This document shows, one piece after another, positions 6,811-12,481 of a stretch of DNA of 12,481 nucleotides. Made by a program: the position numbers and the translations under genes. How positions within the stretch are numbered: position 1 is the stretch's first letter; each line of letters opens with the position of its first letter. The notes below the pieces were generated by a model. That model saw only the letters and a program-made list of their open reading frames with translations. It was not told where the DNA came from and did not search any database. The DNA comes from Chloroflexota bacterium (GTDB taxonomy: Bacteria; Chloroflexota; Dehalococcoidia; GIF9; AB-539-J10): the NCBI GenBank assembly GCA_020346965.1, contig CP070793.1, positions 852,511 through 864,991 of the forward strand, read 5' to 3'.

Positions 6811-7746
6811 TCAAGCTGAAAAACAGGCTACCTTGGCCTTGAGTTTGGCGTATTCTTCATCTACGTGCTCCTGAATCCTGGCAATTTCCTCATCAAGCAA
6901 ATGACGAAACCGGCCTTGCGTCTTCAAGTATTCCTTGACTGGTTTGAGCTTTGGCTTGTCGACATTCAATTTATACCGGCCATTCTCCACTTCATAGAGG
7001 GGGAAAATGCCGGTCTCCACAGCAAGCCGACCTATCTCAATAGTCCTCTCTGAAGCAGTTCTCCACCCGGTAGGACAAACAGATAGGATATGTACGTACG
7101 CTGGACCTTCAATTTCTGCACCTTTCCTGATCTTTTTAATTAAATCGAAAGGATAGCTGGGACAAGCTGTAGCTACGTACGGTGTATCATGAGCAATGGC
7201 AATTTCTGGCATATTCTTCTTCCATCTACTTTGCCCGATGCTAAACTTCCCCGCAGGTGCAGTAGTAGTTGAAGCTCCATAGGGAGTAGCGCTTGACCTC
7301 TGGATACCTGTATTCATATATGCTTCATTGTCCCAGCAGATATATAAGAAATTATGCCCCCTTTCTATGGCCCCTGATAATGCTTGAAGTCCTATATCGC
7401 TCGTCCCTCCATCCCCAGCCATAGCCACACATTTAATATCCTTCTCAGGCTTTTTGCCTTTCTTCATCAAAATCTTTAAACCTGCTTCTACACCCGAGAT
7501 TGTAGCCGCGGTATTCTCGAACAGTGTATGTATCCAGGGAACTTGCCAAGATGTTACAGGGAGTGGCGAAGTACAAACCTCGTCACAACCTGTAGCCATA
7601 CTAATTATCACGTTCTGTCCCAGGGCTTTACAGGCAAGCCTGATTGCCAAAGCCTCACCACAACCGATACAGAAACTGTGCCCCGGACCAAGAAATTCCT
7701 TTACAGCTACCTTATTCTTCCCGAATTTTATCGTTTCTTGCTCCAT
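6811..7746 (-). CDS. porB: Pyruvate:ferredoxin oxidoreductase, beta subunit
   Basis: The 311-aa beta subunit binds thiamine diphosphate and one [4Fe-4S] cluster in the enzyme that interconverts pyruvate plus CoA with acetyl-CoA plus CO2 and reduced ferredoxin. The ThDP/Mg motif is GDGGTSDIG (111-119) through DN (139-140) to AYMNTG. Cluster cysteines expected in PorB are present: C26 and C29 in FCIGCG, C54, and C224 in CPTGW. The stretch TPYGASTTTAPAG (154-166) is typical of the pyruvate enzyme rather than 2-oxoglutarate or 2-oxoisovalerate relatives, though 2-oxoacid specificity is inferred. It starts with ATG at 7746, two bases after the porA stop, with AAAGGAG ahead. It is the last gene of porG-porD-porA-porB. 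Confidence 0.94.
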   Translation of the reverse strand: MEQETIKFGKNKVAVKEFLGPGHSFCIGCGEALAIRLACKALGQNVIISMATGCDEVCTSPLPVTSWQVPWIHTLFENTAATISGVEAGLKILMKKGKKPEKDIKCVAMAGDGGTSDIGLQALSGAIERGHNFLYICWDNEAYMNTGIQRSSATPYGASTTTAPAGKFSIGQSRWKKNMPEIAIAHDTPYVATACPSYPFDLIKKIRKGAEIEGPAYVHILSVCPTGWRTASERTIEIGRLAVETGIFPLYEVENGRYKLNVDKPKLKPVKEYLKTQGRFRHLLDEEIARIQEHVDEEYAKLKAKVACFSA

Positions 7747-7748
7747 TC

Positions 7749-8945
7749 CTACTCCTTTATCCCTGTTACCTTGCCCCGCACACCTACGGTCTCGAATATT
7801 TCCTCCGATCCTTTTTCAGCCACTTCCCTACCTCTGTCAAGGACATATCTAAAATCCTTTACTGACATATCCCTTCCTCCTAAACCGCCTACAAAACCAA
7901 CAACCTTTGGCCTCTTCGGCATATCATATAAAGCTGATTTGATTTCTGAATAGACTGGCCCTCCCGGACCTCCGAAGGAAATGCACCGATCGAAGACGAT
8001 GAGGATTTGCGCATCTTTTACAGCATGACGAAGTTCCACAAACGGGAAAGGTCTCCAAAGACGTAAGTTGATAAGCCCCACAGATTCCCCTTTATTCTTC
8101 TTTGTATCTATGACAATTTTGGCTGTCTCACTGAAACTTCCCATAGTCAGAAGCAATACTTCGGCTCCTTCCGTCTCATAGGGCTCGACGGGGTGATAAT
8201 AGCGGCCAAATATGTCTCCAAATTCTTTGAACCCTTTCGTTATCACATCCTTGGATTTCCTGAATGCCACCTCTTGAGCTATCTTCGTTTCTGAATATAT
8301 ATCGGGGGGACCGAACGCGCCGTGGGTCATCGGTTTGTCGGGATCCAACGCAAATGGGTATTGGAGTTTGGGTAAGAACTTATTCACTTCATCTTGTTCT
8401 GGCAAGATAACTGCCTCTGTTACGTGAGACAGGTGGAATCCATCGAAATGAACCATCACTGGAAATAGAACCCTAGGGTCCTCACCAACACGAAAAGCCC
8501 AAAGGGTCATATCGAATGCCTGCTGACTATTCTCGCAAAACACTTGGATCCAGCTAGTATCTCTAACAGCCATTGCATCCGAATGGTCCCCCCAAACACT
8601 CAATGGAGCTGAAAGAGCTCTATTGCAAATCACCATAACTATAGGAAATCTCATGGATGAAGCAACATAGACAACTTCATGCATGAGTTCCAATCCCTGG
8701 CCTGCTGTCGTAGTGAAAGTTCTCGCGCCCACGGCCGCAGAGCCGAGGCAAGCGCTCATGGCCGAATGCTCCGATTCAACCGGTATATAAGCTGCGTCTA
8801 ATTCTCCGTTGGCTACCATCTCAGCAAGTCGCTCGGGAACATGCGTTTGGGGGGTTATGGGATAAGCAGCGATGACATCAACATCGGCCATTCTCACCGC
8901 TTCCGCGGCTGCATGGGAAGCCTCCAGGCCTACTCTCTTGCTCAT
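7749..8945 (-). CDS. porA: Pyruvate:ferredoxin oxidoreductase, alpha subunit
   Basis: The 398-aa alpha subunit carries the pyrimidine-binding and transketolase-C-like domains that form the active site with PorB. Motifs: AYPITPQT (27-34), VESEHSAMSA (56-65) with the conserved Glu, TTAGQGLELM (79-88), RALSAPLSVWGDHSD (109-123), and in the C-terminal domain RLWRPFPF and SFGGPGGPVYSEI. I placed the start at the ATG at 8945, which overlaps the porD stop as ATGA and has GAGGAGG just upstream; an ATG at 9008 would add 21 residues inside porD with no support. This subunit lacks fused gamma and delta domains, so the enzyme is the heterotetrameric type. Confidence 0.94.
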   Translation of the reverse strand: MSKRVGLEASHAAAEAVRMADVDVIAAYPITPQTHVPERLAEMVANGELDAAYIPVESEHSAMSACLGSAAVGARTFTTTAGQGLELMHEVVYVASSMRFPIVMVICNRALSAPLSVWGDHSDAMAVRDTSWIQVFCENSQQAFDMTLWAFRVGEDPRVLFPVMVHFDGFHLSHVTEAVILPEQDEVNKFLPKLQYPFALDPDKPMTHGAFGPPDIYSETKIAQEVAFRKSKDVITKGFKEFGDIFGRYYHPVEPYETEGAEVLLLTMGSFSETAKIVIDTKKNKGESVGLINLRLWRPFPFVELRHAVKDAQILIVFDRCISFGGPGGPVYSEIKSALYDMPKRPKVVGFVGGLGGRDMSVKDFRYVLDRGREVAEKGSEEIFETVGVRGKVTGIKE

Positions 8946-9250
8946 GCTTCTTCCTCCTCTATCATAGTTATGGCATCCTTGGGACATACATTGGCGCAAA
9001 TACCACATCCTTTGCAGTAAAAAAGATCAGGCTCATAATACTCATCCTCACAAGGCTCGATAGCTGCGTCAGGACAATGTAGCCAACACAAGCCACATTT
9101 GTTGCATTTTTCCCTATCCACCACAGGCCTTTTGGATCTCCAATCACCTGTCCTTCTCAAGGTAGCACTGCCTGCTTCTGTAACTATATTGCCAACTTCC
9201 ATGTCCTTCCAGGTAAAATCAAGCCCCGTTTTCAGCCTTTTCTCCGTCAT
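8942..9250 (-). CDS. porD: Pyruvate:ferredoxin oxidoreductase, delta subunit (2[4Fe-4S] ferredoxin-like)
   Basis: A 102-aa protein with two full [4Fe-4S] motifs: C49, C52, C55, C59 and C79, C82, C85, C89, both followed by Pro. It passes electrons from the active-site cluster of PorB to external ferredoxin. The N-terminal 40 residues, with a GDWRSKRPVVD stretch before the clusters, are as in archaeal-type PorD proteins. It starts with ATG at 9250, three bases after porG ends, with AAGGAG ahead, and overlaps porA by four bases, which suggests translational coupling. Confidence 0.94.
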   Translation of the reverse strand: MTEKRLKTGLDFTWKDMEVGNIVTEAGSATLRRTGDWRSKRPVVDREKCNKCGLCWLHCPDAAIEPCEDEYYEPDLFYCKGCGICANVCPKDAITMIEEEEA

Positions 9251-9253
9251 TTC

Positions 9254-9811
9254 TTACTCCTTTATGACGATCTCCTTGTAAGCCCTTTTCATGGCTTCAA
9301 TATTTCCCTTAGCTCGCGCCCCAAAGCGTTCCTGCAACTGCTCAACTAAAGATTCCATCTTAACTGCCTCAGTAACCTTCAGCAGCGCGCCTATCATAGC
9401 GGTATTAGTAATGGGCATGCCAATGGTCTCGCCGGCGATTTTTGTAGCGCTAACTGTAGCCACGGGCCACTTATATCCAAATTCAGACTTCAGATCAGCA
9501 GGGGATTTGCTGGAATTTATTATGACCTTACCCTTATCCTTGAGCCCGGAGGTCACATCTACAGCACGAAGCAGCCCTGGATCGAGAACTACTACTATAT
9601 CAGGTTCATATATGTCAGTCCTGATCCTGATAAATCCATCACTTATTCTCAGGAAAGCAAGAACCGGCGCTCCCCTCCTCTCTGGTCCAAAGCTAGGAAA
9701 TGACTGGGCATATTTCCCTTCGCTTATAGCAGCCCGAGCCACTAATTCTGCTGAGGTCACTGCTCCCATCCCTCCCCGACCATGCCATCTTACTTCAAGA
9801 AGCTCAGCCAT
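9254..9811 (-). CDS. porG: Pyruvate:ferredoxin oxidoreductase, gamma subunit
   Basis: The 185-aa gamma subunit binds the CoA side of the reaction. It shows the family signature GRGGMGAVTSAELVARAA (11-28), a SFPSFGPERRGAPVLAFLRI stretch (37-56), YEPDIVVVLDP, and the TNTAMIGAL motif near the C-terminus. Length is usual for a separate gamma chain. ATG at 9811 has GGGGG about 9 bases upstream. It is the first gene of the por operon; the leader upstream contains a decayed tRNA-Arg and a TATAAT box. Confidence 0.94.
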   Translation of the reverse strand: MAELLEVRWHGRGGMGAVTSAELVARAAISEGKYAQSFPSFGPERRGAPVLAFLRISDGFIRIRTDIYEPDIVVVLDPGLLRAVDVTSGLKDKGKVIINSSKSPADLKSEFGYKWPVATVSATKIAGETIGMPITNTAMIGALLKVTEAVKMESLVEQLQERFGARAKGNIEAMKRAYKEIVIKE

Positions 9812-9836
9812 AACTTGATACCCCCTAACTACAAAT

Positions 9837-9911
9837 TGCCCCTACAGGGACTTGAATCCTAGCATTTAACTTCGTAGGCAAGCACTTTATGCCCTCTGAG
9901 CTACAGGCGGC
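9837..9911 (-). pseudogene. Degenerate tRNA-Arg in the por leader
   Basis: The minus strand aligns over its full length with the intact tRNA-Arg(CCG) at 11388-11459: about 58 of 75 aligned positions agree by hand, with three extra bases. Of 14 substitutions, 10 are G to A or C to T. The anticodon loop reads CTACGAA, which would be anticodon ACG. The anticodon stem no longer pairs (CTTGC against GTTAA), the D stem and T stem have mismatches, and one inserted G spoils the acceptor stem. The 3' part TAGGGGCA is intact. It is most likely a dead tRNA; the parent may have been an Arg(ACG) or Arg(CCG) gene. Confidence 0.75.
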
Positions 9912-9956
9912 CAAGAATATAAAACCCGATGCAAGCCGGTAATACAATAAGGCAAC

Positions 9957-9962
9957 ATTATA
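9957..9962 (-). promoter_or_regulatory. Candidate -10 box for the por operon
   Basis: A perfect TATAAT stands on the minus strand 45 bases before the decayed tRNA and 145 bases before porG. No good -35 sequence lies 16-18 bases upstream, so only the -10 half is supported. Confidence 0.35.
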
Positions 9963-9987
9963 CCTAATACGCATTCCTATTGATGCT

Positions 9988-10017
9988 TTGACAGCTATCA
10001 ATACGTTATTGTACCAT
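9988..10017 (+). promoter_or_regulatory. Candidate promoter of the decarboxylase gamma-beta genes
   Basis: A perfect TTGACA (9988-9993) is followed after 18 bases by TACCAT (10012-10017), 30 bases before the ATG of the gamma-subunit gene. It is divergent from the por -10 box. Confidence 0.5.
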
Positions 10018-10047
10018 AACAGCTCTACCACACATTACGGAAGCACA

Positions 10048-10185
10048 ATGCTCAATGCCTTATGGATAGTCCTGTTAGGAATGGCGATAATTTTCGCTGT
10101 CCTCGGAATTTTACTCTTAGTCATGATTCTCCTAAGCAAACTGTTTAAATCAAAGGAGAAAGAAGGGGAAACGGGTAAACAATAG
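10048..10185 (+). CDS. Sodium pump decarboxylase, small gamma subunit (OadG family)
   Basis: This 45-aa protein is one membrane helix (LNALWIVLLGMAIIFAVLGI, extended to about residue 32) followed by a Lys/Glu-rich cytosolic tail. The WxVxLLGMAIIF pattern is that of OadG/MmdD-like gamma subunits, which hold the soluble decarboxylase onto the membrane beta subunit. I chose ATG at 10048, which puts the conserved Trp near the N-terminus and has GGA 7 bases ahead; an ATG at 9988 would lie in the promoter. Most OadG proteins are about 80 aa with a metal-binding His-rich tail; this one is short and has no such tail. The beta-subunit gene starts two bases after its stop. The identity relies on topology and position, since such small proteins carry little sequence signal. 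Confidence 0.78.
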   Translation: MLNALWIVLLGMAIIFAVLGILLLVMILLSKLFKSKEKEGETGKQ

Positions 10186-10187
10186 AC

Positions 10188-11324
10188 ATGTTTACGGGCG
10201 AATTCCTGGGCTTTCTCAACCTGACCTGGCAGGCCGTGGCAATGCTAGTTATCGGCGGTGTGCTGGTAGGGTTGGGAATTGCTAAAAAAGTTGAACCAGT
10301 GCTACTTGTGCCTATTGGTTTCGGATGTATATTGGCTAATATTCCACTAGGTGGGGCAGCAGAGGCAGGCGGGTTTTTAGCCGTTCTAAGAGAAGCTGGC
10401 ATTCATACCGAGATATTTCCCCTGCTCATCTTTATTGGTGTGGGAGCCATGATTGATTTTGAGCCTTTTCTACAAAGACCCTACACCATTCTTCTTGGTG
10501 CTGCCGCCCAGTTCGGCATTTTCGGGACGTTTTTCTTGGCTTATTTGTTAGGTGATGGTTGGCTCCATGTCCTGGATTTCAGCCTGCAAGATGCTGCTTC
10601 CATAGGCATAATCGGCTCTGCCGATGGTCCTACCTCGATTTACGTCGCGACCACACTGCAATCCAAATACACTGCTGCTATTGTCGTAGCCGCTTATTCT
10701 TATATGGCTATGGTACCCATCATCCAGCCACCCATTATAAAGGCGATGTGCAGTAAGGAAGAGAGGGCTTTAAAAATGCCTTCAACTGCGGGAATAATCC
10801 CGCGGAAAGCAAAGATACTCTTTCCTATAGTTACCGTACTCGTGGTAGGCTTGATAGCTCCGAAAGCCACTCCTCTTATCGGTTGTCTCATGTTTGGTAA
10901 TCTGTTAAGAGAATGCGGAGTGGTGGAAAGACTTTCCCTTGCAGCTCAAAACGAACTGGCTAACATCGTAACTATTCTTCTGGGCATCACCGTGGGAGGA
11001 ATGATGTCTGGAACTGAGTTCCTCAGACTCGAGACCATATTGGTGTTTATGCTGGGAATAGTAGCTTTCAGTCTGGATACCGTGGCAGGTGTTTTTTTGG
11101 GCAAGATAATGTGTGTGCTTTCGGGACGGAAGATCAATCCCATGATTGGCGCCTGCGGCATTTCGGCTTTCCCGATGTCATCCCGCGTGGTGCAGAAGCT
11201 AGGATTGGAAGCTAACCCTTATAATCATCTGCTGATGCACGCTGCTGGGGCAAATGTTGCCGGACAAATCGCCTCAGTGGTAGCTGGTGGAATTATGCTT
11301 ATGCTTGTGCCTATCTTCATTTAA
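10188..11324 (+). CDS. Sodium ion-translocating decarboxylase, beta subunit (OadB/MmdB/GcdB)
   Basis: This 378-aa integral membrane protein couples release of CO2 from carboxybiotin to sodium export. It has about nine to ten hydrophobic segments. Conserved elements: GVGAMIDFEP (84-93), SADGPTSIY (144-152) with D146 matching the sodium-binding Asp203 of Klebsiella OadB, YSYMAMVPIIQPP (170-182), NELANIVTILLGITVGG (255-271), and NPMIGACGISAFPMSSRVV (317-335) followed by NHLLMHAAGANVAGQ (346-360). Length is closer to methylmalonyl- or glutaconyl-CoA decarboxylase beta chains than to the longer OadB, but the substrate depends on the alpha subunit, which is not here. It follows the gamma gene by two bases; no biotin carrier or carboxyltransferase gene is adjacent, and the next minus-strand feature is tRNA-Arg. 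Confidence 0.95.
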   Translation: MFTGEFLGFLNLTWQAVAMLVIGGVLVGLGIAKKVEPVLLVPIGFGCILANIPLGGAAEAGGFLAVLREAGIHTEIFPLLIFIGVGAMIDFEPFLQRPYTILLGAAAQFGIFGTFFLAYLLGDGWLHVLDFSLQDAASIGIIGSADGPTSIYVATTLQSKYTAAIVVAAYSYMAMVPIIQPPIIKAMCSKEERALKMPSTAGIIPRKAKILFPIVTVLVVGLIAPKATPLIGCLMFGNLLRECGVVERLSLAAQNELANIVTILLGITVGGMMSGTEFLRLETILVFMLGIVAFSLDTVAGVFLGKIMCVLSGRKINPMIGACGISAFPMSSRVVQKLGLEANPYNHLLMHAAGANVAGQIASVVAGGIMLMLVPIFI

Positions 11325-11387
11325 CCTTACATGTCTTGACCACGGGGAGAATTTTCGTATGGTGTGGATATACCTATTACAGGTAAC

Positions 11388-11459
11388 TGCCCCTGAAGGG
11401 ACTCGAACCCTTGCACCTGGCTCCGGAGGCCAGCGCTCTATCCTCTGAGCTACAGGGGC
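11388..11459 (-). tRNA. tRNA-Arg(CCG)
   Basis: A complete 72-base cloverleaf: acceptor GCCCCTG with CAGGGGC, D stem GCTC/GAGC, anticodon stem CTGGC/GCCAG around loop CTCCGGA (anticodon CCG), T stem AAGGG/CCCTT around TTCGAGT, discriminator A. CCA is not encoded. It lies 14 bases behind the exchanger gene on the same strand. Confidence 0.97.
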
Positions 11460-11473
11460 TATTTCATAGTGTA

Positions 11474-12481
11474 TCACAAACCTATTCCTGACCTAAATAA
11501 GAAATAAGCACCGAGAATATAGAGCACGATCAAAGCCGGGGCATACCAGCTAGCTACGCGAAAAATTTTGCGCCTTTGCCGAAACCTCAACCCGACGATA
11601 ACAAGAAAGCTCATCGTCGCTGCCACGGCGGCAATAATAAGATGACTTCTTGATACTGCGGAAAGAATGAATCCCCGGCCATAGGCAAGATCAACCGGGA
11701 TGATCATAGCCATGTCTAACATATTGGCGCCCAATATATTAGCCACTGTCAAATCTATGGCACCCATACGAAGGGCACTGATGGCAACCACCAACTCGGG
11801 TGCCGATGTAGTAATTGCAAGAAATAAAGTCCCCACGAAGGTGCCCCCCCAACCCGTCGTTCTACTTATTTCATCCCCGATGAAAGCCAGCCATATTCCA
11901 GCAGCAATCACTGCAACAGAGGCTAGCGCAAACCTGATCCACACCGTCTTAGCAGTGTACTTATCGTATTGTAAGGATGTGGTAGGAGTTGCCTGGGATT
12001 CCTGACTGCGCTCACGACGAAATGCCCACCATGTTCCCAGCAAATAGAGTATGATAATAACGATGCTTGGTATCCCTACCCAACCAGAGTCCAAAAAGGA
12101 AACTCTACCAGCAGCGATTATGCCAACGGCGGCAATGGCAATTAACAATGCTCCCCAGCCGGCCGTTATCACGTGCCTCGGGCTTGCCACTGATAAAAGG
12201 GGTCTACGCGAGTGAAGTATATCGAGTACAGCCAAGACAGATAGATTAAAGCAACAGCTTCCAAAAAGTGTACCCAAAGCTAAATCGGCTGAGTGAACCA
12301 GCGCTACAGCACTGACCGAGGTGACCAGTTCGGGCATGGTTGTAATAAGAGCGACAAGTACCAGCCCTATCCATATCCTACCCAAGCCCGTCTTCTCGGC
12401 GATAGCATCGCCATAACGAGCCAGCTTCGTTCCGGCAAACAGGACAATGGCCAGGCAAATAACAAACTTAAACCAAATCAA
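11474..12481 (-). CDS. Na+/Ca2+ exchanger family antiporter (CaCA, YrbG-like), at window edge
   Basis: About 335 residues of a roughly ten-helix membrane antiporter with the two inverted alpha repeats of the CaCA family. Repeat 1 is TTMPELVTSVSA (47-58) with GTLFGSCCFN (70-79); repeat 2 is TTSAPELVVAISA (224-236) with ANILGANMLD (247-256). The four cation ligands known from the Methanocaldococcus exchanger are in place: E51, N79, E229 and D256. The GSN of repeat 1 reads GSC, a small change. A loop of charged residues (155-178) joins the halves. The first codon visible is TTG at the very last bases; the true start may be just outside, so the N-terminus may be a few residues incomplete. It could export Ca2+ using the sodium gradient made by the neighbouring decarboxylase. 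Confidence 0.9.
   Translation of the reverse strand: MIWFKFVICLAIVLFAGTKLARYGDAIAEKTGLGRIWIGLVLVALITTMPELVTSVSAVALVHSADLALGTLFGSCCFNLSVLAVLDILHSRRPLLSVASPRHVITAGWGALLIAIAAVGIIAAGRVSFLDSGWVGIPSIVIIILYLLGTWWAFRRERSQESQATPTTSLQYDKYTAKTVWIRFALASVAVIAAGIWLAFIGDEISRTTGWGGTFVGTLFLAITTSAPELVVAISALRMGAIDLTVANILGANMLDMAMIIPVDLAYGRGFILSAVSRSHLIIAAVAATMSFLVIVGLRFRQRRKIFRVASWYAPALIVLYILGAYFLFRSGIGL

Noticed and set aside
8946..9008. 21-residue N-terminal extension of PorA
   Set aside because: It lies inside porD; the ATG at 8945 overlaps the porD stop with an excellent ribosome site and begins at the family's usual N-terminus.

Overview
This window looks like chromosomal DNA from an anaerobic, amino-acid- or peptide-using bacterium. 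The main reason is a four-subunit pyruvate:ferredoxin oxidoreductase (porGDAB), an oxygen-sensitive enzyme. A sodium-pumping decarboxylase and a CoA-transferase fit fermentative or syntrophic energy metabolism. Base composition is moderate, ribosome-binding sites are strong GGAGG types, and ATG, GTG and TTG starts all occur. The gene style and a small dispersed-type repeat would suit an uncultured Chloroflexota (Dehalococcoidia-like) lineage, but that is a guess; no phylogenetic marker is present.

Left part (1-3290, minus strand): a 5-oxoprolinase operon in the order [63-aa hypothetical]-pxpA-pxpB-pxpC. It would hydrolyse 5-oxoproline (pyroglutamate) to glutamate with ATP. Between pxpA and pxpB is a 40-codon remnant that reads like the C-terminal end of a YcsI/DUF1445 hydro-lyase, the gene found at this place in the Bacillus ycsF-ycsG-ycsI-kipI-kipA cluster. 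The far end of pxpC runs into a short repeat that supplies its last ~20 codons.

Middle (3544-6750): an M20 metallodipeptidase on the plus strand, visibly richer in G+C than its neighbours, converges on a CoA-transferase of the 4-hydroxybutyrate/acetyl-CoA hydrolase type on the minus strand. Upstream of the CoA-transferase lie a doubtful small reading frame and a tRNA-Pro(TGG).

Right part (6811-12481): the tightly packed minus-strand operon porG-porD-porA-porB. Its leader contains a decayed tRNA-Arg. Divergent from it on the plus strand are the small gamma and the beta subunit of a sodium-ion-translocating decarboxylase, with no alpha (carboxyltransferase) subunit in the window. An intact tRNA-Arg(CCG) and a Na+/Ca2+ exchanger-family gene that reaches the window edge follow on the minus strand.

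A plausible joint picture is inferred, not shown: peptides are cleaved by the dipeptidase, 5-oxoproline is opened to glutamate, 2-oxoacids are handled by Por with reduction of ferredoxin, acyl-CoA energy is moved by the CoA-transferase, and decarboxylation is coupled to a sodium gradient. I do not see a defence system, CRISPR array, transposase or phage gene. The most unusual items are the gene remnants (YcsI tail, tRNA-Arg) and the repeat-derived PxpC tail.
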